Shown in pieces: positions 32,783 through 44,323 of a stretch of DNA of 64,000 nucleotides (positions are counted from its first letter, which is position 1; each line of letters starts with the position of its first letter). Origin of the DNA: Rhizoclosmatium globosum (taxonomy: Eukaryota; Chytridiomycota; Chytridiomycetes; Chytridiales; Chytriomycetaceae); NCBI GenBank assembly GCA_002104985.1, contig MCGO01000172.1, forward strand, positions 1 through 64,000. The letters are read 5' to 3'. The notes below the pieces were generated by a model. The model searched no databases. It had not been told where the DNA came from and saw only the letters and a list, made by a program, of their open reading frames with translations. A program made the position numbers and the translations under genes.

Positions 32783-33105
32783 TGTTGGTGGAAAATTGTG
32801 TTGACACACACACTCCCACCTCCAGTACATAGAGACCATAAAAACCTTGATGGCAGATTTCCCCTTTTGCCAATGAGATTTCTATATAAATTTGAACATA
32901 TATCAACACAGTATAGCAGTTTATCAGCTTTGATTCAGTTCTGATGTCAGTTTGTTAACAGTGTGGATATGGTACCAAGAAGCATCCAGAGAGTGTTGCA
33001 CATTATCTTTCTCTCTCTTTCTCTCTCTCTCTTTCCTCATATTTATAAAGTAACAGATCCTGAGTTTGCTTTTTTTATTGTTTTCAAACTGAGTTGTGAT
33101 CGTGA
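32783..33105. other. intergenic with CT microsatellite
   Basis: No ORF of note. Contains a TTTCTCTCTC-type pyrimidine tract at about 33008-33038, close upstream of the HECT-like gene. Confidence 0.6.
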
Positions 33106-35982
33106 ATGGCTGCTCCAGTTCCACCAGGCTGGGGTAAATGCCGCAGATGTCCTGGAATGTTCCATGAAGCATTATTGAGCAAGGCAGACCTTTGTCCGCA
33201 ATGTGCTTCAAATGAAGTTGTGAGCAATAGTTTGGCGCCATCCAACATGCCTGGACCAGCTGAATCTTCAGGAACCAGGTCTTTAGCTTGAGAGAGATAT
33301 TTCTAAAAATACTGATTACAATATACCAGAAGTACAGCCCGTGCGACGGCTGTCAACGATTTTAGAGGGGCGATGATTGACTTACTCCGTTCACAGTCGT
33401 CAACTGTTGGCGGATCACAAACAACCCCAACAGCAGCAAGAAATGAAGCTGTGTCTAAATTTGGCCCATACACTCCAAAGACCAATTTTATATCTGGAGC
33501 ATCAAGGGTGGTGAAACGGTCAAGTAAATCTTCAGACGCCACCTCGTCCATGGCTAAGAAGGCAAAGAACGGATCAGTACCAGTTCCAAAGATCCTTCCA
33601 ACGTACACTTTTACTGCGACATACTTGTTTGGTTTTCGAGCTTCCGATGGACCCAACGAAAAAGACAGAATTGATGTCTATCCTCAGCCAGACGAGGCAG
33701 TGTAATCTATCTTTAAAATTACACATCAATCACTAAATTTTCTTCAGGAAGAAGAGATTGCGATTGTTGCATTGCCTGAACCGACCATTTGTTATACAGC
33801 AAGGCGAACTTCTTCAAGAATTAAAGACCTTTGCGTTCGAAACTTTCCGAACAGCATCAAGACTTACCTATGAGTTGGCAAAGCAGAACATGAAAACTGC
33901 AGTTCAGCAGGGCGACATTGAAGCCAAAAGTTTCTCAGAACTGAAAATGGAGACTGCATTATCTGAAAGCCGATCCTCCGATTATGAGCTTGCTTTTGTG
34001 ATACTTTCCCATTCACCAGGTCCTTCAAAATCATCTCACGTTCAGTTTAATGTGACTCTCTCAGCAGAGCAAATAATGCAACAGCACCAGCAGTTGCTGG
34101 ATCAAAGGGGTGAACTTGGCTCTAAAAAGCCTATGGATGCCTTCCTTAAAACCAAGAAAAACATTGGTACTAATAGAAGCACTTTCTATGTGACTGCATA
34201 TTGCCGAAACAACCCGCCTCTTGGTAAGTTGAAAAGTAGGTTGTATTCATTGTCTTAAATTTAAGTAGGTGACAATCATGCTTTTGATGGGCAGGAAATT
34301 GAGTGGGATGTGCCTGAAGATGAGGATTTGGAATCATTGGACATTGAATTTATCAAAACAGGATATCATTCCTTTACTTCTGTTGCAATGAGCCCAAACG
34401 TTGGCCTTGTTTACCAGCCTCCAGCAACAGCAAGAGCTCCATCAATGAAACCAATTGCCACAATTGTCTCTGATGACAGCGATGATGAGTTTGCAGGTGT
34501 GGCGTCCTTCAATAATTTTGTGTTGGTTCTAATTTCATGAAAGCTAACATGGAGTGGGCAATGACGGAGTCAATGAAATTATCCGGGTCTGTTTTACTGA
34601 GCGACTCAACTGTTACACTTGATGACGATGATGACAATGTTACGCGTACTGATGGACAGCTACCAGAAATCCACATTTCTCATCAAGCATACTTAGACGA
34701 GAGTTTCGTGATTGACGACGCGCTTCAAGTTTGCGAAACTATTCGAGTTGGCGAAGGGAAGAGATTGAATGGAAACTTTGATCCAACTGTGAAACGAGAG
34801 TTGAAAGGGGCCGGTCGCGGCCTCACAAGTGATGAAGTTGTATCTTTGGTGCATGACTTGTCTGAGGACAACGATCCTGTGAAGCGAAGCCAGTTCTTTG
34901 TTACTCCCATACTTCAAACAAACGATCAAAACAAAGCAATTGATTGTTACAGTCATGTTGTGGCAAAAGAGATGCAAGACTTTCATGAAACCAAGTTTGC
35001 ACTACCGCGGCTATGGACGCAGACTGCAAAGCGTCATACTACAGAGAAATTCAAAACAGAGTATTTCTCTAAAATGGAACAAATGAGTTTGATTGTACAA
35101 GGATCGGTCAGTAAATGTTTCACCTCTCGTCTAAAGTTAATCGGCCATTTACTGTAGTTACTTGCTTATGCTTTGGTGCATGAAAAAGAGTGCAGCATGT
35201 TTCCAAACATCAGTGAAGCTGTTTTGTTGAGTTTGTGTGGAGCACCAGACACTTTGTTCACCAAAACTATGGTTTATGAAATGGGGTTTCAAAATGCCTT
35301 TCGACGCAGCGAAACAGAAGAATTAATTATGGACTACCATTCTGAAGTTATCGAGCTAATTGATAGATACAATGAATTAGCTGGAAAGGAAGGTTTTCCA
35401 ATATTCAAACTCCCCTGCGAGTACGAGGATGTTGCGAATCTAACCACACCCAAAGTATTTGAAACGTTTGTTATTCTCAGCGAATGCAAGTGGAGGAGGT
35501 TACTGGGTCTTTCTTACATCAAGACTGGGTTTATTCAATGGTTTCCTCGGCATGAGGTCCTTTTGCCTCTCCTTCCATTTATTCCTAACTTTTTTAAGAC
35601 TGTTCACTCCTTTGAGGATTTTCGCAAACAGTTTAAGGAACCAAATGGGACTGATTCGGAGGAGTTGCGAATTACGTTTGCAGCTTATATGCGCCTGGCA
35701 AAGACATGGAAACCAGTCTTTTGGACTCACGTTCTTCGATTTGTCAGTGGACAGATGCATATTCCAGTTAAAACAAAAATATCTTTGAATATCGTCTTAA
35801 ATGGAGGTTCTGGTGTGTACGAGGCTCGTACTTGTTTTGCTAAACTTGATTTGAGTCCTTGGAAGACGGAATGGAATGATGTTGAACAAAAAACGGATGA
35901 GATTATGTTCTGGGAGGCACTAGTGACTCCTTCAGATGATGAGGCGGCACGTAACAAGGAACTTTCTTTTAGTTCAGTTTAA
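33106..35982 (+). CDS. zinc-ribbon protein with HECT-like C-terminal domain
   Basis: Exons 33106-33278, 33330-33701, 33748-34223, 34269-34496, 34544-35106 and 35158-35982 join in phase to 878 residues. N-terminus: a four-Cys ribbon (CRRC...CPQC). The last 120 residues follow a HECT C-lobe pattern: VLRFVSGQ, then YEARTCFAKLDLSPW, where TCF marks the catalytic Cys position. The preceding region resembles the reduced HECT domains of G2E3-like proteins that are multiplied in some animal genomes. It would transfer ubiquitin if active. It converges on the integrase gene with 52 bp between stops, so it is probably the cargo or accessory gene of that element. Confidence 0.75.
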
Positions 35983-36034
35983 CGAGGGTTTTTTGGAGAG
36001 GAGAGAAAAGGGATCACTTGTTTATGAATATAGT

Positions 36035-37863
36035 TCATTCATCCTCACTATCTTCATTGAAATTGACATCCATAACACCACCATTTTCGTTAATCCAAGC
36101 TTGTACCGCAGCTTTCGCGTCAAGAAAGATTATGCGTCCATCCTCACCGTCATCCTTCAAAACTTCGTGTTCGGACCAGGTTGTCTTAAATTGAACCAAC
36201 TGGTTCTCAGTCAATGGACATTGTACTTTTCCAACTCTTGCTCTCCTACTTCTCTCATACGGCATAAACGTAGCTGCGTCCGCTTCACTAATTTCGCCAA
36301 CGCCATCATGCTCTTGACGATACCTCCCTCTTGGATCTGTTCCATAAAGTCTTATATCCTCTTGTTGCAAAGCATCACCAGGATCTCCTTGATTGTTTTC
36401 CTGGATGTGAAAGTCTGAAAGTTGGCTTCGTCTTTGAATCAAGCCAATTAAGAACACCTGGCTTGGAGTTTTATACTTGTGCATTCGTTTTTTGTGGTTA
36501 TTATGTGCTCCAACAAACTCATTCAAAATCTGTTGGATCCTTGGCTTGAAGACTTGGTGAAGAACCCAGAGCTCCCAGCCATTAATAACATTAAGCTCTT
36601 GCGCTTGCTCCATTGTCTGAAACAATTCCTTAAAACTGGTAATGACCTTGTTTCCAAGATCTAGGTTGAATCGTTCAATGCGCTGGTTGTGTACAGATCG
36701 TCCGGCAATTACAGAACCTCTATTCAGACCTTGAACTCGAATCATCTCCTCAGCCACAAGTATGTTCTCTCCTCCTAAAATTACGTTCTCATTAAATAGA
36801 AAACAGGAAAACAGCTCTTACCTTTGTCACAGCGGAGGCGGGATGGGTACCCATACAAAGCAACACCTCTGCTGAACGCTTCATACATTGTCTCAGCCCT
36901 GTTATTTGTTGAAACAACGCAAAAAACACACAGATGGGAGTAGCCGTCAATTCCTATAAAAAGTTAGCCTTCACAGAATCAAAGTCCAAGCTTACCAACG
37001 TGTATCACAAACTTGTATCTTACAAGTTTGTGATTGCCATCAATATGTTGTAACGAATGGGGTCCTGCAACAGTATACTTTCGCCTAACGATGGCCTTTA
37101 TCAATCTGTTGAAGACACCTATGGGATCTGCATCTTTCACTGCTTTTCGAACGCGCTCCCTTGTCACGCGTATTCCCTCCTCAGAAAGCAAGTGGGCCTG
37201 AACAAAGTCGGCCCCACTGCGGCGATGTCGATTGATTATTCTATGCACCGCACGCAATAGGTTGGGTTCAGTCACGTCGCTCCATACAAAGGGATCCCTA
37301 AACGTCCCTGCTAACGTGGCTTCTTTAACTTGCTTAGCAATTGTTCCACGATCAAGACCGGCTAATTCTGAAATAGTGACCCACTTTACACCAAACTGCC
37401 GTAATGCTTCAACTTGTTTCAAATCCACTATTTCGGCAGGTCTTCCTGGAAGACCAGTTTCAAGTTTAGATACTCTGAGTTTTCCGCTGTACATGTTTCT
37501 TATTGTTTCGTCTACCCGGGATAATAGAGATTGCAATTTTGATTCGGCTAGGTTTAGAGCCCCTGTCAGTTCTAGTACAAGAACATCACCAAGAAGTTCT
37601 TGTTTAGAAAGTATAAAATGGCATAGAGGCGTCAAATAGAGGATTGCTTGGTGGAGGGCGTCACGATCCATAGACTGGCGTTCCATAACCCGATATGATC
37701 GTCGCAAGATTGTCACTGCATATTCTGTGATGGATTCTATGAGATATATATCTCCTGTACAGTAGTCTCCGTCGTCTTCGTTGGCTTCGTCGTCATTGTC
37801 TGCAACAGCGTCAAGTTCCGCTTCATCATGAAGTTCTTCCAAGTGTGTCAAGTGCGCCTCCAT
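36035..37863 (-). CDS. retroviral-type DDE integrase/transposase, apparently intact
   Basis: Exons 37863-36996, 36953-36822 and 36774-36035 join in phase to 579 residues. The acidic N-terminal region is followed by helix-turn-helix-like segments (ISELAGLDRGTIAKQVKEA). The rve-type core has LQHIDGNHKLVRYKF (Asp 1), GIDGYSHLCVF, LRCDKGGEN (Asp 2) and SVHNQRIERF (Glu). All three catalytic acids are present. The core belongs to the eukaryotic 'integrase core domain' family often seen with HECT-domain genes in animals. No stop or frameshift is seen, so the copy may be recent or active. Confidence 0.88.
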
Positions 37864-38467
37864 ATTCCTTGTCAAGAAAAAAAAAAGAAAAAGAAAGCAT
37901 TCTGTTATACTTTGAGAATGTCATTTATTTCATTTATTTCATTTGTTTGTCAGATTTGACAGTTGGCGGGATGCACCAAATCCTGACAACACTCTTTTGC
38001 CTTCTCAAAAACCTCTCCCAAAAACAGCAGCGTTCAATACACTCGCGTCCGTTCAAGGGGCACTCTCTTTGACGTCATGCGGGCTGGCCCCCTGCAGTTA
38101 GCACGTCATTGTAGCAGTGAATCCGTCACCCCTTAGCCCCTTGCCAAAAAGAGTGATTGAGCCATGCAGCTCTATTTCATCAGCTTTTTCTTTCATCTGC
38201 TTTTGCGTCAAACAATTGGGTAAGTGAAAACTATAATGCGACGCGTCCTGACTCCATTTATCACTACGCAGACCTGCTGTTCCTGTGATATCTTGACATA
38301 ATTCTCCATACTGTTTGTGTTGGCTCATTGTTCTGCATTTTTTGTGTTTTGAATATCTATTTAAGTTGCGGGATAGTTGAATATAGCTGTATGAATAAAA
38401 GGAAGGAGGAAGTGGAGGGGAGGAGGAGTTTCCAATTCAAAGCAGCTAAGCAAAAAGCACCATCCCA
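37864..38467. other. intergenic; weak small ORF on the minus strand
   Basis: Starts with an A-rich tract and a triple TTTATTTCA. A 76-codon minus ORF (38328-38098, from ATG, beginning MSQHKQYGELCQD) is open but has no recognisable features; I leave it uncalled. The promoter of the 38468 gene lies at the right end. Confidence 0.4.
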
Positions 38468-40035
38468 ATGGCAGCGCCAATCAACTGCGACGAACGCCGT
38501 CGTCTCGCTCGTATCGCGGCACGACTAGTCCTCAATATCCCCGCACAGCAAATTCAAGCGCGATTCGCGATTCTCCAACATTACGACCCAGCATTCCTAC
38601 ATAATTTGTTCTCCGACGCCTCATGGCCTACATCTCCGTCTACATCTCTTGGGACTATGTCTCTTAGCGACCCCCTTTCCGTTGATTTGGCACTTTCGCT
38701 CCCGCCTCCAGTTGTTGGTCAAATTGAGGCTCGTATATCAAAGCTGAGAGCTGATCTTGAGGAAAAGGTGCTGGATATGCACCAGCCAAAAGGACGCGGA
38801 AAGTATAAAAAACGTGTAGGAGAGACGCAGGACGCGTTTAAAAGGCGCAAGCGAGAGAGTGTTGAGGTTAGTTATAACAGTCTAATCACCCTCTTACCAT
38901 TCAACAGACATCTCAAATCGAAAATTATATCGTCAAGGTTACATTGGCACTTTTGGATCCTAATCAGCACGCATTCATTGATTTGGGTAAAACAACCCAA
39001 GACGCAGCTGATAAATTCTTGAAAGGCCCAAACAAAAAGCCAATGGTCTTGATATTTTTGAACCAGAGTCTTGTTGCCACTCACCTTTCTGGGAATCTGT
39101 CGTTCCCGCAGCCGCTTCGAGATAAATACTCAGACGCGCTCAACAGTATTATTAAACTACATAACCCTTTGCCTCAAGCGAATACTCGATCCCATGCAAA
39201 CAAATATCCTGATAGAGTCACTCGCTCAGGAGTCATTGATAACAGCCTTGGTTTCATGAATGGTCATCATATGAATACTCTTACTAATCTTAAGATACGT
39301 GAGGAGCGACGTAAAACATCTGATAAAATGACTGGCAGTTTGAGCTATTTGTATCGTACTGCATCGGCTGCAAAAGTTGTTGAGAGATTAAACTCTGTGT
39401 TATTCAAGGAGAGTGTTGACAGAATGAACCGAGTAAATGAATTGGTTGAGGAACACAACAATGGGAGCTTAAAGCTTTTGGAGGCAAATGGTGGATTTCT
39501 GATAAGGTCTGTTGCTTTGGTGCTTTGAGTTTGGTAGTGAATTCAACTCTTGTTTCTCGTAGATATCTGGCTGTCAACGTCTTTAATGAAGAGCATCACG
39601 ATCAACATGATTGTCGCAAGATTCCATCTACTCTTTTGTATTCAGGAGATATCAGCAAGAATTCCAATTACCTTTGTTTCACGGATTACGACATTCGTCT
39701 TCCCATTGCTGCATGGACTATCATCCAAATGATGGCATGGAGTCTCAATCATGAGGTTGGAATTGTTGACACCTTCACCGACAAGTTCAACAACAGACGT
39801 GTTGAAGTTTTTGGTTCATACGATTCACTTTACCGCAACTTCAACAAACGAGAGGAGCAAAAGGTGTGTATATTCAAACCTTTGTACTTTTTTATAACTC
39901 GAGTTCTAGTCTGCTAAATACAGCGCGCCTGAAATAAACACCCCCGTTGCGTCTGGCATTTCTAAACGTAAGTCAACTGTGGACAAAGTAAACGAATTCC
40001 ATGCTGTAGCAAAGAAAACGAAGGGGGAAAAGTAA
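38468..40035 (+). CDS. unknown 474-residue protein, four exons
   Basis: Exons 38468-38866, 38908-39506, 39563-39863 and 39910-40035 join in phase. The N-terminus (DERRRLARIAARLVLNIP) is helical; a basic cluster KGRGKYKKR...KRRKRE about residues 115-130 looks like a nuclear localisation or DNA-contact patch; a second basic KRK lies near the C-terminus. The central part is well folded by composition (NEEHHDQHDCRKIP, TDYDIRLPIAAW). I do not recognise the family. The acceptor of the last exon was chosen because the alternative stops after two codons. Confidence 0.7.
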
Positions 40036-40501
40036 TATTGAGATTGAATAAATCATCTTTATTGTCAACGTTGTTCTTCCAAATTCAAGCAATCAGTGTG
40101 TCAGTGTGCAAAGTACCTCAATAGAGAGACGTACTTGTTTCCAAGGAGTCTCAACAACCTCACTAATTCCTCGCAAAATCCAAACTAAATCGTGAATTGT
40201 TTAAACGCTGCGTTGACGGATTTCGGGTTGGAAAAGTAGGTCGATCGATCGGGCAACAACAGATTGCACCCTTCTGGTTCCTCCACAAACTGGTTTGTTC
40301 CTGTCAAATGTCAGCAACTTGCAACTGCGATGATTCGGTTTGTATGAACGCGTTTCGTGTGAAGACTGTGATGCCGCTTGAACGAATTGCGATGTTGGCT
40401 GCTGATAGCATATCGAGTGCTTACTTCTTGAAAGCGATTCTTAAGATCCACTATCGTGACCTCCTGATTGTTAAGAAGTCAGACGAAGAGGCTACTGTGG
40501 A
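40036..40501. other. no confident gene; possible 5' part of the LRR gene
   Basis: A 102-codon plus ORF (40197-40505) is Cys-rich in its middle but shows no signal peptide or PAN-like pattern. It may be decayed 5' sequence of the following LRR gene. Confidence 0.4.
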
Positions 40502-42360
40502 ATGAGATTACAGCCCCTCAAATCGTACCCATATTTGGCCCCATTTCTCGTCAATCATGATTGCCATCTGTGTGATATGGTTAGTTCTCGATACTACATC
40601 AGCAAATGCAACCTTACCTGCAGTCGTGTTGTCCCGACGGCCGACAAAGAGCGAGATCGTTGTGAAGTCAACGATATCTCACTCGAACAGATGATACGTA
40701 CAAGTTGCTGGACAAGAGCTCTGTGTAATCATATGGATACTCTTGGTGTCTGCAGTTATGATGTGTCTGTTGTCATTTTTCCACCTATCACTGCGGGAAA
40801 ATTAGGTGTCAATGCGGGAAAAACACTCTGTTTGATGAAATTTCCTTTCTCCCTTCTTCTTTTAATAAAACAGCAATCCGCGAGCCATACATTATATACC
40901 ACGACAGCACAGTTGTTCACAAATTCAGGAGGCCCCACTTTTCGCACTTCCTTTTGCACACCTTCGAGCAGCAGTTCGTCCGTTTTTCCATATACAAGCA
41001 TTTCTTGCTCTTCATTGAGTCGAACCGAACAAACTGCTTCCTCAAAAGGAACCAGTGGATCCTTTTGTACTGAAGTCGCAACTACATCAACGGTCAGCTC
41101 AACCGCAACTCCTCCATATTTATCCAATACCTCAGGCTCCACTTCTACTTCAACACCAACATCGACATTAATCTCAACGTCAACTTCGTCCATAAAACAA
41201 GACGAAATCAATGTTACAAAAAATACAGTGGAACCCACAGCTATAACTACTAAAGTGAAGCAACCGAATTTAATTCAAGAATGCAACATCCTTGTCAAGA
41301 CTTTCCCATCTGTTGCATATCCATTTGACTGTCTTACTATTGAACCAAACGGAAGATACACAATCACCGGCCTCAAGAACCAACGTCGCAACGAAAAGCG
41401 AGATGAGTTGAGATGATTCATTTGTACAAACGGCCGTTAACGTGGCATCACCATAATTTTCACAGCATCAATGAAAAATACGTCCTCTTTTCAGAATATT
41501 GCGTGAGCTATATCGTATTGCCAAGAATCGGTTTGTCACAGACAATCCCATCTTCGATTTCAGCATTCGGAATGCTTCAAGTCTTGTAAGTGATACGATA
41601 AGAGATGATACAACTTACGCTGTTTCCAGAGATCTTTCTGGAAATCAAATCGTGGGAAATATTCCGACTGTGTTTGGGTTATTGACGAGTTTGCAAACTA
41701 TGTACCTGTCCATTACAAATGCATTGAAGCTCATATATTGTTTGAACAGAAATCTAGCTCAAAATGAGGTAACAGGGTCAATACCTGCAGAGCTTGGAAG
41801 AATGATTGGATTGACCACCATGTAATACCTTGAGCTATATTCAATATTTAATTAAAGATTTTTAAGGGACCTATCAGGAAATCAGTTATCGGGAGGAATC
41901 CCAGCTCAACTCTCTCAATTGTCAAATATGCGCTCTATGTAAGTTTTCGCATTGGGATGAAGAGCATTTCGTAACCATGATAAGGTCGTTGATGGGAAAC
42001 CAACTCACGGGCGCCATTCCAGATACGTTGCTCCTTAATATCGCAGCTAAAGGAATCGTTGTCAACTTTGGAACAAACTGCCTCGCAGGAACTTCCAACC
42101 AGCGCATCGGATGTAGCAGAAAAATCCCAAATTGTCGTGCTATCTCTCTGGACAGTGGATATTTAGATTCACGTTGGACATTCATGTGGAGTGCACTTGC
42201 AGCTGTGGAGAACGATTTGAATGCCTTTGATAAGGCTGTCAGCTCGTTGGGTGCTGAACACTTTGGAGTGCGTGAATATGAGTTCCAGGCTTTCAAATAC
42301 TATGTTCAACGGCGCGCTTGGTGTATAGCTAAACATCCAGAATATGTTTATTTGGGCTAA
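40502..42360 (+). CDS. Ser/Thr-stalk LRR protein, 5' part decayed or unresolved
   Basis: The stalk frame ends in ECNILVKTFPSVAYPFDC...YTITGLK, the same cap motif as the genes at 47.3 and 49.8 kb. It splices to an exon reading EKYVLFSEYCVSYIVLPRIGL, then 72-nt LRR exons 41630-41701, 41750-41821 and 41867-41938, each one repeat (DLSGNQIVGNIP, NLAQNEVTGSIP, DLSGNQLSGGIP), and a last exon 41985-42360 with FGTNCLAG and ISLDSGYLDSRW. All introns here are phase 2. No signal peptide or PAN-like repeats are visible upstream, so the N-terminus is missing or mis-modelled. Probably extracellular in origin. Confidence 0.7.
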
Positions 42361-42561
42361 TTATAAATGGAATGAAATCATTTTATCAATATGTGTCTGA
42401 GTCACTAAATCAACACAATAAGAGCATGGATATCGCATGATCGCGCAATACTTACAAAGAAAAGAGTATTACTAAACTTGTGGACGAACAAATTCGTGAG
42501 CCACAATCTAACAAGTTTCGGGTGATCTCGCGGCGAGAAGGACGACAAAACTTTCCATCAA

Positions 42562-43176
42562 ATGGATATCGCCGCTCTTCTCAATCCTCTTCCAGAGGAG
42601 ACCAAGCCGCCATTCTTCCGAACAGTATACCCGTCTCCAGAGCAGGATATCATGTCCACATTCTCTGCATCACCAACACAATCACCAAAGGACACACCAC
42701 CAGCCTCTCCCCCTAGAACGTATTCCACCCTCCCATCTGCTGCCACAGCTTCCACAGCCCGCAAAAAGATCCACGCCTGTCAAATATGCAACAAGGTCTG
42801 CTCGAACTCGACCTCCCTCAAGTCACACATAAGAACACACACAGGCGAACGGCCCTTTGCCTGCCCATACACCGGCTGCACCGCCGCATACACGACCAAT
42901 CAACGTCTAACAATCCACAAGCGATCGCACTCGCTGGAATTCCCGTACATTTGCGAACGCAACTGTGGATTCGCTGCAAAACAGAAATGCGAGCTTGTGC
43001 GCCATCGGTTGGTCCACATGTCCCACCAAGAGCGCTTACAACATCACGCTGAGAATCAACGGACGCTACCATGTGCCGGCTGTGGGAAACTCTTCAAGAA
43101 TAGTTTGAGTCTTGACAAACACTGTTGGAATGTCCATGGGCACGCTCCAGCTGCATTTCCTTTTCATTATCTTTAG
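42562..43176 (+). CDS. four-finger C2H2 zinc-finger protein
   Basis: A single 204-residue exon from ATG 42562. Pro/Ser/Thr-rich N-terminus, then four fingers: CQICNKVC...H-x3-H, CPYTGCTAAYT...H, CERNCGFAAK...H, and CAGCGKLFKN...H-x4-H. The first two are joined by the classical THTGERPF linker, which argues for DNA binding. A TF of unknown target. Confidence 0.9.
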   Translation: MDIAALLNPLPEETKPPFFRTVYPSPEQDIMSTFSASPTQSPKDTPPASPPRTYSTLPSAATASTARKKIHACQICNKVCSNSTSLKSHIRTHTGERPFACPYTGCTAAYTTNQRLTIHKRSHSLEFPYICERNCGFAAKQKCELVRHRLVHMSHQERLQHHAENQRTLPCAGCGKLFKNSLSLDKHCWNVHGHAPAAFPFHYL

Positions 43177-43735
43177 AATATGTAGTTTGCTCTCTTTATT
43201 TGGTGTCAAAATAGACGTAACGTTGTTATATGAAGGTGGTCATTTTCAGGCCTGGGATCAGCCTGGTTTGTTTTTCAGCGGCGAAACGGCCAATCTTAAC
43301 AGACTTATATTTGTAATGAAACGTACCAACTTATCTTAGTCGTTGTTTGGCATCGAGCCATCGATACCCATACTTCCTTTCTGATGGGTGAGTTGCCATT
43401 TAACGTCCAATGATTGAGTGAGACGGTGAAGAATTCTTCAATTCTTTACTTCCCACAATCATCCAGAATTTTCTTGTATGCAATCTCTATATGTTATACA
43501 GATTCAAAGTTGTTGTGCTTTGCTGTCATTGGATCGTAGGGAGCGGTTCCAATTGCACGGAATGGCAGTTTCATCGCTTCGTTCAATTCTGATGGACGAG
43601 CAGTTAAAATCTTTGTATTTAACATAAAAACAACGATCAAACGAAAGTCGCACCATCAGGACAGTCTGTGCCATTGGCTGTAGTTGTGGGCAGATTGAAT
43701 ACCATTCCAGGTCAAATCTGGGTTGAATCCATTCT
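43177..43735. other. intergenic, probably decayed mobile sequence
   Basis: No credible gene. A minus ORF crossing 43504-43767 is out of frame with the transposase remnant next to it. Confidence 0.5.
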
Positions 43736-43840
43736 TCAGCCTCCATTCCAATAAAAAGTTGGGTCAAATGCGGCTACTTCTGGAGTCATGTAGCCAACTG
43801 TTCCGCAAAGAATTCAGAAGTAGGGCCTCAGTGAGGAGAA
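43736..43840 (-). pseudogene. C-terminal remnant of an IS630-type transposase
   Basis: The minus strand reads FSSLRPYF, a stop, then CGTVGYMTPEVAAFDPTFYW. This matches the end of the transposase at 4255-5451 (FRPIFQKCGYVQAAAFDPT). Only this 3' tip is recognisable, with one internal stop, so a second, degraded copy of the same family once sat here. Confidence 0.65.
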
Positions 43841-44193
43841 AATAACGAGACCGAACGGAGATGCGCCTCCCATTCAAGGGGCTGAATGACTAACAAATTC
43901 CAATAGTCAAAGGACACTTGCTTGAGTTGCAGGGTTTTGGTAGCAAGGATGTCATGAAGTCGTTCGACTTCATTAACCGAGCTTTCTTGTTTAACCACAA
44001 GGTCTCTGTAGGCTACTGAGGTAGTTTGCGCAAAATGAAGCTCCTCGCGCATACTTGTCATCAACTGACAGTTCTCTGACAAGCTGGGCTTCATTTTCAA
44101 ATTGCTTGACACAATCTTCAGCCTCTTTTCTTGTACAAACAAAGTCAAGTGTTGATTATAGAATATTCTGCTTTTCTCTTTTGATTTTGACAT
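43828..44193 (-). CDS. possible coiled-coil ORF next to the transposase remnant
   Basis: 121 codons from an ATG; residues about 35-100 are helical with heptad character (VNEVERLHDILATKTLQLKQ). It overlaps the start of the remnant and may be decayed element sequence rather than a gene. Confidence 0.3.
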   Translation of the reverse strand: MSKSKEKSRIFYNQHLTLFVQEKRLKIVSSNLKMKPSLSENCQLMTSMREELHFAQTTSVAYRDLVVKQESSVNEVERLHDILATKTLQLKQVSFDYWNLLVIQPLEWEAHLRSVSLFSPH

Positions 44194-44323
44194 CTGATTG
44201 AAGTTGACTCCAGTTATAGGTTCTCTTTATTAATTTGGTTTCAAGGGGTTCAGAATTCGGGGCTTCACCCTGAGTATATGTATGGAAAGGGTGAATAAAC
44301 AACAGACTTCATTCCAACTACCA

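Larger units (their letters stand above)
33106..37863. mobile_element. candidate two-gene DDE element (HECT-like gene plus integrase)
   Basis: The two genes are convergent, 52 bp apart, and both free of breaks. The outer ends are unknown: I compared both flanks by eye and found only a 9-bp AGAGTGTTG match, too weak for terminal repeats. The element status therefore rests on gene content. Confidence 0.6.

Noticed and set aside
32900..38090. Terminal inverted repeats for the HECT/integrase element
   Set aside because: The only match found, AGAGTGTTG, is nine bases and not placed symmetrically.
38098..38328. 76-codon minus ORF
   Set aside because: Starts with ATG but has no features, and its end looks non-coding; left as uncalled.
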